Part shown: one piece after another, positions 27,964-36,757 of the stretch
How positions within the stretch are numbered: the stretch's first letter is position 1
How the letters are laid out: each line of letters begins with the position of its first letter
NCBI GenBank assembly: GCA_021323865.1
Contig: JAJPKF010000020.1
Coordinates: 186,001 to 250,000 of the forward strand
Direction of reading: 5' to 3'
Length of the DNA: 64,000 nucleotides
Origin: Pseudomonadota bacterium
GTDB taxonomy: Bacteria; Chloroflexota; UBA5177; JAJPKF01
Notes under the pieces: model-generated
Told to the model about the DNA's origin: nothing
The model's database searches: none
What the model saw: only the letters and a program-made list of their open reading frames with translations
Made by a program: the position numbers and the translations under genes

Positions 27964-28034
27964 CGGCTGGGGATGAGCTCGATGGGCCGCAGGCTGGGAA
28001 AGCCCCGGCAATCGGCACCGTGATAGGATTGCCC

Positions 28035-29303
28035 GTGAGTGGGCTGCCGAATGTGGCGCTCGTCGTTCCCACCTACTGGACGCGGGCAGGCAGTGCTTCC
28101 ATGCCGGGGGACGCGGTCTATGACCATCCGACCCCGGTCGACGAGGACGGGACTCTCGGCCGCCTGCTCGACAGCCTTGAGCGCTTGAGCGGGCCGGACT
28201 TCTTCGTCCTTGTCTTGGTCGCCGTCGTCGGTCCCGATGTGGAAGAGGCGGCCGAGAGACGAGTCCATGCGCTTCTTGAGGGACGCCGTCAGTTCCCGAT
28301 CCTGATGGTTGGGCCACGCGCGATTGACGACGCCTTGACCACCCTGTCTGAACGGATCCCGCTGACGAGGCACCTCCTCGGTCTTCACGGTTACGCCGCG
28401 GTCCGCAATCTCCAGCTGGCCGTTCCACTGCTCCTGCGTGCAGACGCCATCGTCGCCGTCGACGACGACGAGGTGGTGACCGACGCGGATTTCATCGATC
28501 GGGCCGTTTCGCCACTCGGAGGCGTTCACCATGGTCACACCGTGGACGGCGTCGGAGGCTACTATGCCCAGGATGAAACGGGGAGAGTACTGCTGGATGT
28601 AGACGAAGCGGCGGCCTCGGCACGAAACATGTTCGACCGCAAGGCCGTCATCATGAACGAAGCGACGGACTACCTGAACCGTCTTCCCGGAGAGATCGTG
28701 CCAACCCCGTTCTGCTTTGGGGGCAACATGATCTTTTCCAGGGATCTGGCTCGCTCCACCTTCTTTGATCCCGGGATCACTCGGGGAGAGGACATCGATT
28801 ACCTCATCAACGCACGCCTGGAGGGTCGGTGGTTCTTCATGAACAAGGCGCTGACGATCTTGCACCTTCCACCCTCGGGCGGCTCCTACCGGGACGTGGC
28901 TCACCATAAGGTTGTACAGGACATCTTGAGATTCGCATACGAGCGCGAGAAGATTCGCCGCTCTCAGGATCTGGGAACCGCCCTAACAGCTGCTGACCTC
29001 TGGCCGTATCCGGGTGAGTTTCTCACTGACGACCTCGACGATGCCGCCCGGGAAGTGACCGAGCGCATCTTCTCGGAAACGAGCCCGGCACAGCGCGCCG
29101 AGCTTGGTTTGGACGATTCGCCTCGGGAGTTCTGGAATCGGGCGGAGCGCTTGGCCGTTGAGGAAATACGCCGATATCCCGAGTACCGTGATGCATGGAA
29201 GGCTATCGTGGGCCGGCTCGAAACCGACCGAGAGGTGCGCTTCGCTCTGGAACAAGCTGTCCTTCCTTCAGAGGAGGTGAATGCGGCCAGTGGGACGGTT
29301 TGA
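28035..29303 (+). CDS. Glycosyltransferase-like protein (GT-A fold)
   Basis: A 422-residue protein. The N-terminal strand 'NVALVVPTYWTRAG' and the acidic motif 'AIVAVDDDEVV' (DxD-like, binding metal and nucleotide sugar) fit a GT-A, family-2-type fold. It also has 'NMIFSRDLARSTFFDPGITRGEDIDYLINARLEG', split over two turns, with the ED acceptor-base pattern. No membrane segment is visible, so it is probably cytoplasmic. The sugar is unknown. GTG at 28035 is chosen because it precedes the first conserved strand. It is followed closely by two small membrane-protein genes and rpiA. Confidence 0.7.
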   Translation: MSGLPNVALVVPTYWTRAGSASMPGDAVYDHPTPVDEDGTLGRLLDSLERLSGPDFFVLVLVAVVGPDVEEAAERRVHALLEGRRQFPILMVGPRAIDDALTTLSERIPLTRHLLGLHGYAAVRNLQLAVPLLLRADAIVAVDDDEVVTDADFIDRAVSPLGGVHHGHTVDGVGGYYAQDETGRVLLDVDEAAASARNMFDRKAVIMNEATDYLNRLPGEIVPTPFCFGGNMIFSRDLARSTFFDPGITRGEDIDYLINARLEGRWFFMNKALTILHLPPSGGSYRDVAHHKVVQDILRFAYEREKIRRSQDLGTALTAADLWPYPGEFLTDDLDDAAREVTERIFSETSPAQRAELGLDDSPREFWNRAERLAVEEIRRYPEYRDAWKAIVGRLETDREVRFALEQAVLPSEEVNAASGTV

Positions 29304-29508
29304 TGGCGTCTGGTACGGACGAGCCTCCGCTTGGTGTGGGTGCGCGTTGCTGGTATTGATGGCGGTGGCCGGCCGGCAGGTAGTGCTCGTAACGGTAATC
29401 GCGGTCCTTCTTGCCTTGATCGGATTCGTCCTGCTCCTGTGGTACGGTCCTCGCTCCGGAGGAACTACCGAACCGGATAGGAACGGAGAGACGGGTGCCG
29501 TTCGCTAA
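29281..29508 (+). CDS. Small membrane protein (75 residues)
   Basis: A good GAGGAGG site six bases before the ATG supports this gene, whose start lies inside the end of the glycosyltransferase frame. Two hydrophobic segments (about residues 18-30 and 34-54) and a polar tail. No family recognised. Confidence 0.6.
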   Translation: MRPVGRFDGVWYGRASAWCGCALLVLMAVAGRQVVLVTVIAVLLALIGFVLLLWYGPRSGGTTEPDRNGETGAVR

Positions 29509-29704
29509 GGCTGGCTGCCTGGGCCAGCTCCTGATTGGCGCCGTAAGTGTGGTGGTAGCTGTGGTCCTGGCCGTTTTGATTGCCCTCGCCATCTACCACT
29601 TCACGAACCCGCCGAAACCGGCACGGGCCCCGGCTTCGATCCGTTTAGTCTGGTCTCCGATTTCGTCTGCCCTGTCGGCTCAATCTGCCGCTGCCTGGCG
29701 CTGA
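29495..29704 (+). CDS. Small membrane protein (69 residues)
   Basis: A GTG start with a GGAGAG site overlaps the previous small gene by 14 bases. One long hydrophobic segment (about residues 10-36, LIGAVSVVVAVVLAVLIALA) is followed by 'YHFTNPPKPARAP' and a short tail. It sits 15 bases before rpiA in the same operon. Function unknown. Confidence 0.5.
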   Translation: MPFAKAGCLGQLLIGAVSVVVAVVLAVLIALAIYHFTNPPKPARAPASIRLVWSPISSALSAQSAAAWR

Positions 29705-29719
29705 GCCACTCCCATCCCG

Positions 29720-30397
29720 ATGAGTGGCCTGGACGGGGCAAAGCGAGCCGCGGCTTGGCGGGCCGCCGCTCGTATCGAGAGTGGCGCGGTCCTGGGTCTG
29801 GGATCCGGGTCCACCGCCCTTTACTTTGTCGAGGCGCTCGCCGAACGGTGTCGAAGCGGTCTTTCCGTCGTGGGGGTGCCGACCTCGGTGGCCACCAAGG
29901 AGCTTGCCATCAGCCTCGGCCTCCCCTTGACGGATTTGGAAAGCCGGCCGCGTCTTGACCTTGACGTGGATGGGGCCGACGAGATTGATCCAGCTCTGAA
30001 CGCGATCAAGGGTGGGGGTGGCGCCTTCCTGCACGAGAAGATCGTGGCCCTTGCCTCCGACCGGCTGGTGCTCATCGCGGATGAGACGAAGCTCGTTCCG
30101 CGGCTGGGGACGACCCGGGGAATACCGGTTGAGGTTGTGGCCTTCGGCTGGCGCGGAGCCGCCGATGCCATCGCATCATTGGGGGCAGCATGGCAGATCA
30201 GGGGCGGCGATCGTCCCTATGTGACGGAGAGCGGCAACTTCATCATCGATGTGATGCCTCCGACCGGAGACCTGTTTGCCTTTGTCGATGCGGTCAAGCA
30301 GCTGACCGGAGTGGTGGAGCATGGCGTGTTCCGCCATCTCGCGGCAGAGGCGCTGATCGGCTACGCCGATGGGTCCGTTCGCACGCTCTCGCCGTAG
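29720..30397 (+). CDS. rpiA: Ribose-5-phosphate isomerase A
   Basis: A 225-residue cytoplasmic enzyme of the non-oxidative pentose phosphate pathway, converting ribose 5-phosphate and ribulose 5-phosphate. Family motifs are 'GLGSGSTALYF' (phosphate loop), 'DLDVDGADEIDP' (catalytic Asp region) and 'IKGGGGAFLHEKI' (catalytic Glu/Lys region). Length is normal. Its last 37 bases overlap the end of crtB on the other strand. Confidence 0.95.
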   Translation: MSGLDGAKRAAAWRAAARIESGAVLGLGSGSTALYFVEALAERCRSGLSVVGVPTSVATKELAISLGLPLTDLESRPRLDLDVDGADEIDPALNAIKGGGGAFLHEKIVALASDRLVLIADETKLVPRLGTTRGIPVEVVAFGWRGAADAIASLGAAWQIRGGDRPYVTESGNFIIDVMPPTGDLFAFVDAVKQLTGVVEHGVFRHLAAEALIGYADGSVRTLSP

Positions 30398-31296
30398 GAA
30401 AACAATCGTCCCGGAGGCGGATCGGCCATCATTTCTTCGTGCTTGGACCTGCCGCCAAGCGCCCCGGGAAGGCAACAAGCTCCGATTACGAGTTTTTCGA
30501 TGGCGGATAGACTCGCCCTGCGGGCAAAGACATCGAGGCCGTTGCGTTCGATCTTCCAAAGGATGCCCGAGTAGAGGGCCGCGGCCAGGTGGATGGCCGG
30601 CCGACACTCGGGCCGTAGGTATCGGGTCCCGGCCATGGCCACCCGGTAGAGGGTGCGGGTGCGATCGATCTCCAGTCTCATGAGCCTCCGGAAACAGTCG
30701 TCGATTTTCTCCCTCTCGAGATCCGTCTCCCGATAGCCAAACCGAGAGAGGTCGGTCAGTGGGAGGTAGATGCGGCCGCGACGTAGATCCTCGCCAACGT
30801 CTCTCAAGACATTGGTGATCTGCATGGCGACCCCAAGCTTGCGGGCCGAATCGAGGGCTTGCGGAGATGGGGTCCCGAGGATGTAGCAAAGGGCAGCGCC
30901 CACGCTCCCCGCAACCAGATCGGAGTAGCGCAGCAGCTCATCGAAGGTCGTGAGTCTGCTGTGGGCGAGGTCGAACCGGGCGCCGGTGATGATCTCGGTG
31001 AGGACCGCACGGGGAATCCCGTGCTCGGTGGCGATGGATTGAACTGCACGAACGAGCGGATATCTGGCAACCGGCGCCTCCAGATCGCACTGGATCTCAT
31101 CCAGCTGTTGGAGGGCATGGGGGTTCCCGGGCTCATCGGTCAAGTCGTCGATCCAGCGAAAGTAGGCGTACAGGATCTCGACGTCACGACGGCTCGAGGG
31201 GGGCAGGAGCCGGGAAGCGATGTAGAATGTCCGCGACTTGGAACGCAGGACGCCACGTGCTTCTTGCCTATCCATGGGCAAGATCCATGAGGACAC
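30361..31296 (-). CDS. crtB: Phytoene synthase
   Basis: A 311-residue head-to-head prenyl synthase joining two geranylgeranyl diphosphates to phytoene, the first carotenoid. The two Asp-rich Mg-diphosphate motifs are 'WIDDLTDE' and 'NVLRDVGEDLRRGRIYLP'. The substrate helix 'SRTFYIASRLLPPSSRRDVEILYAYFR' (two blocks) is typical. It is the last gene of the crtYc-crtYd-crtI-crtB run and overlaps crtI. An ATG at 31275 is an alternative start with the same core. Confidence 0.93.
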   Translation of the reverse strand: MSSWILPMDRQEARGVLRSKSRTFYIASRLLPPSSRRDVEILYAYFRWIDDLTDEPGNPHALQQLDEIQCDLEAPVARYPLVRAVQSIATEHGIPRAVLTEIITGARFDLAHSRLTTFDELLRYSDLVAGSVGAALCYILGTPSPQALDSARKLGVAMQITNVLRDVGEDLRRGRIYLPLTDLSRFGYRETDLEREKIDDCFRRLMRLEIDRTRTLYRVAMAGTRYLRPECRPAIHLAAALYSGILWKIERNGLDVFARRASLSAIEKLVIGACCLPGALGGRSKHEEMMADPPPGRLFSYGESVRTDPSA

Positions 31297-32752
31297 GCTC
31301 CGCCGTCAAACGAGAACCAATGATGACCATGGGGACACCCCCGCCGGGGACTGTGCTGGCGCCCACGAAATACACGTTCGTGATGGACCGGTGGCGGTTG
31401 GATGGCCGAAAGTAGCCCACTTGAGTGAAGTTGTGCGCCAGGCCGAACGCGGCTCCCCGGCTCAGGTTGTACTGTGCCGCCAAATACTCTGGAGTTTGCA
31501 TCTCCATGGGAGAACGGCCAAGGTCTCCGAATCCCAGGAGCTGCAACCGAGCAAGCACCTTCTGCCGGAGCTCCGGGGCCGCCGACGACCAGCAGATTCC
31601 GGCCGTTTGTTCCGGCACAGGAACCAACGTGTACACGCCATCCTGGCCATTGGGGCTGAGGCTGCGGTCCGTTCGAGACGCCACGCAGACGTAGAGCGAG
31701 GGGTCTGCAGGCAGGCGGCGGTCCGCGAACACGGCTCGGTAATTGGCGGACACATCCGACGAGAGAAAGACCGTATGGTGACGTGCCTGGGGAAATTCAC
31801 GGGGCGCCGCTACGAAAAGTAGATAGACGGAGCAGCCGTGACGTAGCGATCGTGATGAGACAAAGCGGCGCCGCGGTTGGTCCTGCGGTAGTAGACGTCG
31901 GTAGGTGTAGGGCAGGTCGGCATTACTGACCACGACGTCTGCAGGAACATCCTCGCCCGCTACCCGTACGGCGCGGGCACGGGATCCCCTGACGGTGACC
32001 GCCTCCACCTCCTGGTCTGTTCGGACACCGACGCCGAGCTCTAGAGCCAGCCGCTCCAGGGCCTGGGTGAGCGCGTACATCCCGCCTTTCGGGAACCATA
32101 TACCCTCAGCGATCTCGGTATAGGGAAGCAGGGCATACACCGCCGGCGAGATGGCAGGCGAGAGGCCGAGATACATGCTTTGGAAGGTGAAGGCCGCTTG
32201 CAGGCGTGGGTCGGGGAAGTAGCGACCGGCGTGAGCCGCGAGGCTGCGAAGGGTGTTGGTGCGCAGGAGATAGTAGAGGTTCGGCAGCGTAGCGAACTGA
32301 GCGATCGAGGTAAAGTTTCGCTCGACGAAACGGGCTCGCGCGACTCGGTACTTGTAGCCGGCATCGGCAAGGAATCGCTTAAACCCCGGGACTGCTCCTG
32401 GCGAAAACAGGTCCAGGTTGTGAGCCAGCTCTTCCGGATCCGAGGTCACGTCCAGTGAGGTTCCGTCCACACCAAAGTGGATTCGGTAGTTGGTATGCAT
32501 ACGTTCGAGGGAGACGTAATCGTCGAGGCGTCTTCCCACAGCCGAAAACAGCTCTTCCACCGCGTCCCGCATTAGGAGCATGGTTGGTCCGGTATCAAAG
32601 CGATGGCCGGCAACCTCCAGCCGGCTACACCGTCCCCCGGTCGTTGGGTTCTTCTCTAGGACCGTCACGTCGAGCCCTGCGTGCGCCAGCCGGATGGAAG
32701 TCGCCAGTCCGCCAAGGCCCGCTCCCACGATGACGGCGCGCTTGCGAGTCAC
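31268..32752 (-). CDS. crtI: Phytoene desaturase (CrtI type)
   Basis: A 494-residue FAD enzyme that desaturates phytoene, generally to lycopene. The FAD Rossmann site is 'VIVGAGLGGLATSIRLAHAGLDVTVLEK', seen as two blocks, followed by 'GGRCSRLEVAGHRFDTGPTM'. The C-terminal signature is 'NVYFVGASTVPGGGVPMVI'. Length is as in bacterial CrtI. The GTG start has a GAGGAAGA site and overlaps the crtYd stop by 4 bases. Confidence 0.93.
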   Translation of the reverse strand: MTRKRAVIVGAGLGGLATSIRLAHAGLDVTVLEKNPTTGGRCSRLEVAGHRFDTGPTMLLMRDAVEELFSAVGRRLDDYVSLERMHTNYRIHFGVDGTSLDVTSDPEELAHNLDLFSPGAVPGFKRFLADAGYKYRVARARFVERNFTSIAQFATLPNLYYLLRTNTLRSLAAHAGRYFPDPRLQAAFTFQSMYLGLSPAISPAVYALLPYTEIAEGIWFPKGGMYALTQALERLALELGVGVRTDQEVEAVTVRGSRARAVRVAGEDVPADVVVSNADLPYTYRRLLPQDQPRRRFVSSRSLRHGCSVYLLFVAAPREFPQARHHTVFLSSDVSANYRAVFADRRLPADPSLYVCVASRTDRSLSPNGQDGVYTLVPVPEQTAGICWSSAAPELRQKVLARLQLLGFGDLGRSPMEMQTPEYLAAQYNLSRGAAFGLAHNFTQVGYFRPSNRHRSITNVYFVGASTVPGGGVPMVIIGSRLTAERVLMDLAHG

Positions 32753-33171
32753 TCTTCCTCGGCCGAATCGAAACTCAGGAATGGCCGGCTGGTTGGACGA
32801 GCCAGGGAGGCCTGGGGCATGGGATTGCCTCGAGATTTCTGCACAAGCGGCAGGCCCAACTCTCGATATGCCGGGACGAGGATCAAGGTCTGTACGACCA
32901 TCAGCGTGGTCAGCGAGAAGAAAATGATCTCTTCCACGGGTAGGTCAAAGAATGTGATGCCAAGTACAGCGGACGATCGAATCGACCATATCCCCTGGTG
33001 TATGGCCGTACCGTCCGCAATCGAGAGGTACACGATTGGAACCATGGCACCGATGGCCAGAAGCTTGGCCTCTCGCCGGAGCACTCGATGACCCAGGAGC
33101 CATTGAATGGCAAGAATTGGGAGACCCCAGCCAAGCTCAAGGGCGATGTATGTCGCGTGACCCAGCATCAT
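32749..33171 (-). CDS. crtYd: Lycopene cyclase subunit, CrtYd type
   Basis: A 140-residue membrane protein forming one half of the heterodimeric lycopene cyclase known from actinobacteria. It has three to four hydrophobic segments and the family acidic motif 'DLPVEEIIFF' (about residue 75-84). The ATG at 33171 overlaps the crtYc stop (ATGA), so the subunits are made together. The two-subunit enzyme makes beta- or epsilon-type rings; the product type cannot be read from sequence alone. The Ser/Arg-rich C-terminal tail is not conserved. Confidence 0.85.
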   Translation of the reverse strand: MMLGHATYIALELGWGLPILAIQWLLGHRVLRREAKLLAIGAMVPIVYLSIADGTAIHQGIWSIRSSAVLGITFFDLPVEEIIFFSLTTLMVVQTLILVPAYRELGLPLVQKSRGNPMPQASLARPTSRPFLSFDSAEEE

Positions 33172-33476
33172 GACGAGCGAATCCGCCTGCGAAGCCAGAG
33201 GAGCCAGAGCCCCGTTGCAACGACCTGAAGCACATAGAACGAGTACTCCTCGATGGGCACCAAGCCGATGCGGACACCGGAGACCAACGACATCCGATAC
33301 GACCACACGTGCTCGGCCACGAGCAGATTGTCCCAGGGCCCGGTGTACAACACGGCGAGGCCCGAAAGCGCCAGGAGCAGCACCGCGAGACGACCGGGGA
33401 ACGCAAGGCGATTGGCCGCCGCGAGTATGGCAATGGGAAGACCCAGGAAAAGGATGAGGAACAGCCAATAGCTCAT
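33168..33476 (-). CDS. crtYc: Lycopene cyclase subunit, CrtYc type
   Basis: A 102-residue membrane protein with three hydrophobic segments. The pattern 'YTGPWDNLLVAEHVWSY' and acidic motif 'VPIEEYSFYVLQ' identify the CrtYc half of the heterodimeric cyclase. It is the first gene of the carotenoid run, divergent from the molybdopterin oxidoreductase gene with about 54 bases between them. Confidence 0.87.
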   Translation of the reverse strand: MSYWLFLILFLGLPIAILAAANRLAFPGRLAVLLLALSGLAVLYTGPWDNLLVAEHVWSYRMSLVSGVRIGLVPIEEYSFYVLQVVATGLWLLWLRRRIRSS

Positions 33477-33530
33477 TCGCTACCCACCTGGAGACGGCTC
33501 CTAGGCCGGTACCGGCGAGGAGTGCTGGCG

Positions 33531-34919
33531 ATGGCGCTTGCCCTCATTCCCGTGGATCTCTTGTGCCTCGCAATGGGGTGGGCCTCGCCCCTAGAGGCCC
33601 TGGGAGAGCGTGTCATCCAGTGGACCCCGATCCCGGTCGCCACCTTCCTTCTGCTCAATCTACATGGTCAAGCCGTCCATGCCGCCTTTCTGGGCGCGAC
33701 CGCTCTCGCCCTGGTCCTCGGCGGCCTGGCTGGCGTTGCCGTTGGCATCACCTCAGCGGCCGGCATTCGGATCATGCTCCCCGGCGTTGTGTTCCTGGGG
33801 ATCAACGCCCTGTTCTTCCCGCCATTGGACTGGCGACCGCTGCTCTTCCTCACATGTGTGTACGGCCTTGTCGCGGCACTGATTTTCGGAATCCCTATTG
33901 CCGTCCATGGGCGAGATCTGGTTGCCTCTGATCGTTCCCGACAGCGCTTTCTTCGTGAGTTTTTCCTCGTGGTGGCCGCTGCCGCGGTCCTGGCAGCCAC
34001 ACCTGATCTGGCGAGCCTGATGCTCTCGGCACCTGGCAGGCGCCTGTTCCGCTTCGAGCCCCATGGGGACCGTCTCCGACTGGTAACTGCCGTGGACGCC
34101 TTCTACGTCAACAGCAAGAATCTGTTGGCTCCTGCGCCTCGGCCACTCTCGATTGCCATCTCGGGCCGGGTCAAACGTCCGCTCACCATGGATGCCGCAG
34201 CCTTGGAGCGGCTGCCGCAAATCCGTCATTACAGCACCATGGAGTGCGTGGACAATCCGGTTGGAGGACCCCTCATCGGAACCGCACTTTGGAGCGGTGT
34301 GCGACTGCATGACGTCCTCCTCCTCGTCGATCCCCATCAGGACGCCACGGCCCTCGTCGTCCATGGGGCTGACGGCTTCGACCAGTCGATCCCGCTGGAT
34401 CTGGCCGGCGATCCTGACGTCTTGCTGGCCACCGGCATGAACGGGTCGACGCTATCCCGAGACCATGGCTACCCTGTGCGGCTCGTCGTGCCGGGTAGGT
34501 ATGGCTTCAAGAGTGTGAAGTGGGTGACGGGCCTCACGCTGGGGTCAGAGCTGGAAAGGGGTCTGTGGCAGCGGCTCGGGTGGACTGAGGATGCTACCGT
34601 TCGAACGACGACTCGAATCGATCGGGTCATCCTGCGCGGAGGGCGGGCGATCGTGAGCGGGATGGCCTTTGCCGGAAACCGAGGCATACGCGGGGTCCAG
34701 CTGCGGGTGAATGGCGACCACTGGGCGAACGCGACGCTCATCGGTCCAGTCCTCTCCAAGGACGCTTGGCGTGTCTGGCAGGGGAGTGTCACCGTCTCGG
34801 GTCACGTGCACATCGAGGCGCGGGCTATTGATGGGCTGGGACATCTCCAAGCCGGCGCTGCCCGGGGCGTGTATCCCAGTGGCGCCGGCGGATACGCGTC
34901 CTGGAGCGGGCGCGTATAG
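33531..34919 (+). CDS. Membrane-anchored sulfite-oxidase-type molybdopterin oxidoreductase
   Basis: A 462-residue protein. Five or so N-terminal membrane segments (about residues 1-170) are followed by an outer Moco domain of the sulfite oxidase family. The Mo-ligating Cys lies in 'YSTMECVDNPVGG', followed by 'GTALWSGVRLHDVL', 'GYPVRLVVPGRYGFKSVKWV' and a C-terminal immunoglobulin-like dimer domain. Its electron acceptor and substrate are unknown; relatives reduce or oxidise sulfoxides, sulfite or other small molecules. ATG at 33531 has GAGGAG eight bases upstream; a GTG at 33522 is possible. It begins a run of carotenoid-type modifying genes. Confidence 0.8.
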   Translation: MALALIPVDLLCLAMGWASPLEALGERVIQWTPIPVATFLLLNLHGQAVHAAFLGATALALVLGGLAGVAVGITSAAGIRIMLPGVVFLGINALFFPPLDWRPLLFLTCVYGLVAALIFGIPIAVHGRDLVASDRSRQRFLREFFLVVAAAAVLAATPDLASLMLSAPGRRLFRFEPHGDRLRLVTAVDAFYVNSKNLLAPAPRPLSIAISGRVKRPLTMDAAALERLPQIRHYSTMECVDNPVGGPLIGTALWSGVRLHDVLLLVDPHQDATALVVHGADGFDQSIPLDLAGDPDVLLATGMNGSTLSRDHGYPVRLVVPGRYGFKSVKWVTGLTLGSELERGLWQRLGWTEDATVRTTTRIDRVILRGGRAIVSGMAFAGNRGIRGVQLRVNGDHWANATLIGPVLSKDAWRVWQGSVTVSGHVHIEARAIDGLGHLQAGAARGVYPSGAGGYASWSGRV

Positions 34920-34940
34920 GCATGGTCTCGCCGGACGGTC

Positions 34941-36041
34941 ATGAGTCTCGCTAGTTCACGGGCGGCATGGCGCTCGCTGCCCGCCTTCGTCATTCAGGTC
35001 GTCGGGTTCCAGCAGAGTTGGCGTCACTATGCCTCTCTTCCGGAGTTGGAGAACCGGCCTGAGCCGCCGGCTCCAGAGGAGTCGGTGACCATTGTCATTC
35101 CCGCCCGCAACGAAGCCGGCCGGCTGCCGCGTTTGCTGGATAGTCTCAGCCGCCTGGATTATCCCGCCTTCCGGGTTCTGGTCGTCGATGACGCGTCGGA
35201 GGACGGTACCGCACATGTCGCGCTCGAGCGCCGCTGTGAGGTGGTTCGGCTGAGAGCGCTACCGGAAGGTTGGCTGGGGAAGAGCTGGGCCTGCTGGAAT
35301 GGAGCGCTTCGTTCCGAGAGCAAGTGGATTCTGTTCACCGATGCGGACACCGTGCACGGGCCGGTCTCACTGGGGCGGGCAGTGTCCACGGCGAATCGGA
35401 CCGGTGCCGACATGCTGTCTGTGTTCCCTTGTCAGGAGTGTCGTACCCTCTGGGAGCGGATCATCCTGCCCTTCGCTTACTGTCTGTACTTTGCCGGCAT
35501 TCGTCCCGACTTGGTGAACACGGGCCCTCGAGACGCCTTGGCAAACGGCCAGTACATCCTGATTTCCAAGCGCGTCTATCTCGAATGTGAAGGCCATTCG
35601 GCCGTGCGGTCGTCGATTGTCGAGGATCTGGCACTGGCCGCACGAGTCATTTCTGTCGGCGGGACGGTACGGGTGTTTCGAGCGCAGAGTGACGTCTCAG
35701 TGCGGATGTATCAGAGCCTAGGCGACATCGTGGAGGGTTTCTCTAAGAATGCGGCTTCGTTTGCGTTCTTTCGATTGGGAAGTGGGATCGTGGTGGTGGG
35801 GCTGCTGGTGACCGCGCTCTCACAGACATCGAGACTGCTCCGGCGGCCCCTGTGGCCGGCCATCGGTTCCTGGCTTGCTTGTTCCCGTCTCATCGCTCCG
35901 TGGTACCGCGAATTCGGGTTGGACGGCCGATGGGCGTTTGCATACCCCATTGCCGCGGCGGCATTTCAGCTCATCGCCATACGGAGTCTGGTGAAATCTC
36001 TGCTTGGAGCTCAGCACTGGCGAGGCCGAAGGCTCGCATGA
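34941..36041 (+). CDS. Family 2 glycosyltransferase, probably carotenoid glycosyltransferase
   Basis: A 366-residue protein. The GT2 domain has 'VTIVIPARNEAGRLPRLLDSL', 'VLVVDDASEDGT', the metal-binding 'LFTDADTVH' and a late 'EDLALAARV' base motif. Two or three hydrophobic C-terminal segments anchor it to the membrane. The arrangement is like CrtQ/CruC enzymes that glycosylate carotenoids. Its place beside the crt genes supports that role, but other lipid acceptors are possible. It overlaps the acyltransferase-like gene by 4 bases. Confidence 0.82.
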   Translation: MSLASSRAAWRSLPAFVIQVVGFQQSWRHYASLPELENRPEPPAPEESVTIVIPARNEAGRLPRLLDSLSRLDYPAFRVLVVDDASEDGTAHVALERRCEVVRLRALPEGWLGKSWACWNGALRSESKWILFTDADTVHGPVSLGRAVSTANRTGADMLSVFPCQECRTLWERIILPFAYCLYFAGIRPDLVNTGPRDALANGQYILISKRVYLECEGHSAVRSSIVEDLALAARVISVGGTVRVFRAQSDVSVRMYQSLGDIVEGFSKNAASFAFFRLGSGIVVVGLLVTALSQTSRLLRRPLWPAIGSWLACSRLIAPWYREFGLDGRWAFAYPIAAAAFQLIAIRSLVKSLLGAQHWRGRRLA

Positions 36042-36757
36042 GATACCCAGTCCCGTGGAGCGGACTCATGAGTTTGACAGGCTCACTGGTGAGCGGGGCG
36101 CCGCGATCCCAGGCTGACGACGCACGAGCGTTGTGGAGCGGCATCGATCCGGCCCCGAAGGTGGTGGGCATGGAAAACATTCCTGCAGAGGGTCCTGTTC
36201 TCCTGATCGCGAACCACTATCAGCGGCGCGGTCTATGGATCGGCTATCCTGCCGCACTGATCACCACGGCGGTGACGCGGCGCCGAGGCCGGCCGCCATG
36301 CTGGCTGGTCACCGGTGGTCTCCGTCTGTTCCAATGGCGCAACTCGGGGCCCGTTCTGCCGGCGTCCCAATGGCTGTTTGATCGCGTTGCCCACACCTAT
36401 GGGTTGGTTTGCATGCCGCTATCCGATACCCGTAGGCGGGCGGGCCGGGTCCGAAGCTGGATGGCCGTCCTGGAGAGTGGGGGCGCGCTCGCCGTTTTCC
36501 CGGAGGGATTGGGGGGCAGCAGCCGCGGGCTGTCGCCTCCAGAGCGCGGCTTCGAGCGGCTTTCTGGAATCCTGCTCAGCCGGTACGAAGTCGGCGTGCT
36601 ACCAGTCGGCATCTGGGAAGACGACGGCGTCATCACGGTTAGGTTTGGGGAGCTGAGGGCGGCGATTCCCGGTTGTGCCGAGCAGATGCAGACGATCGCG
36701 GAGCTGCTTCCCGAACGACTTCGGGGTGTGTACGGCACGGATGGCCCGCTGGGGTAG
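36038..36757 (+). CDS. PlsC-like acyltransferase with altered HX4D motif
   Basis: A 239-residue protein of the 1-acylglycerol-3-phosphate acyltransferase fold. The substrate motif 'FPEGLGGSSRGLSP' is present, but the catalytic NHxxxxD motif reads 'NHYQRRG', Gly replacing the Asp. Activity by the usual His-Asp dyad is therefore uncertain. It starts at ATGA overlapping the glycosyltransferase stop and could acylate a glycosylated carotenoid, as CruD-type enzymes do; this is inference. The longer reading frame upstream lies inside the glycosyltransferase gene and is rejected. Confidence 0.7.
   Translation: MRYPVPWSGLMSLTGSLVSGAPRSQADDARALWSGIDPAPKVVGMENIPAEGPVLLIANHYQRRGLWIGYPAALITTAVTRRRGRPPCWLVTGGLRLFQWRNSGPVLPASQWLFDRVAHTYGLVCMPLSDTRRRAGRVRSWMAVLESGGALAVFPEGLGGSSRGLSPPERGFERLSGILLSRYEVGVLPVGIWEDDGVITVRFGELRAAIPGCAEQMQTIAELLPERLRGVYGTDGPLG

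Noticed and set aside
27964-28428. N-terminal extension of the alpha/beta hydrolase reading frame
   Set aside because: It is antisense to the glycosyltransferase gene and Arg/Pro-rich; the hydrolase fold begins after 27963.
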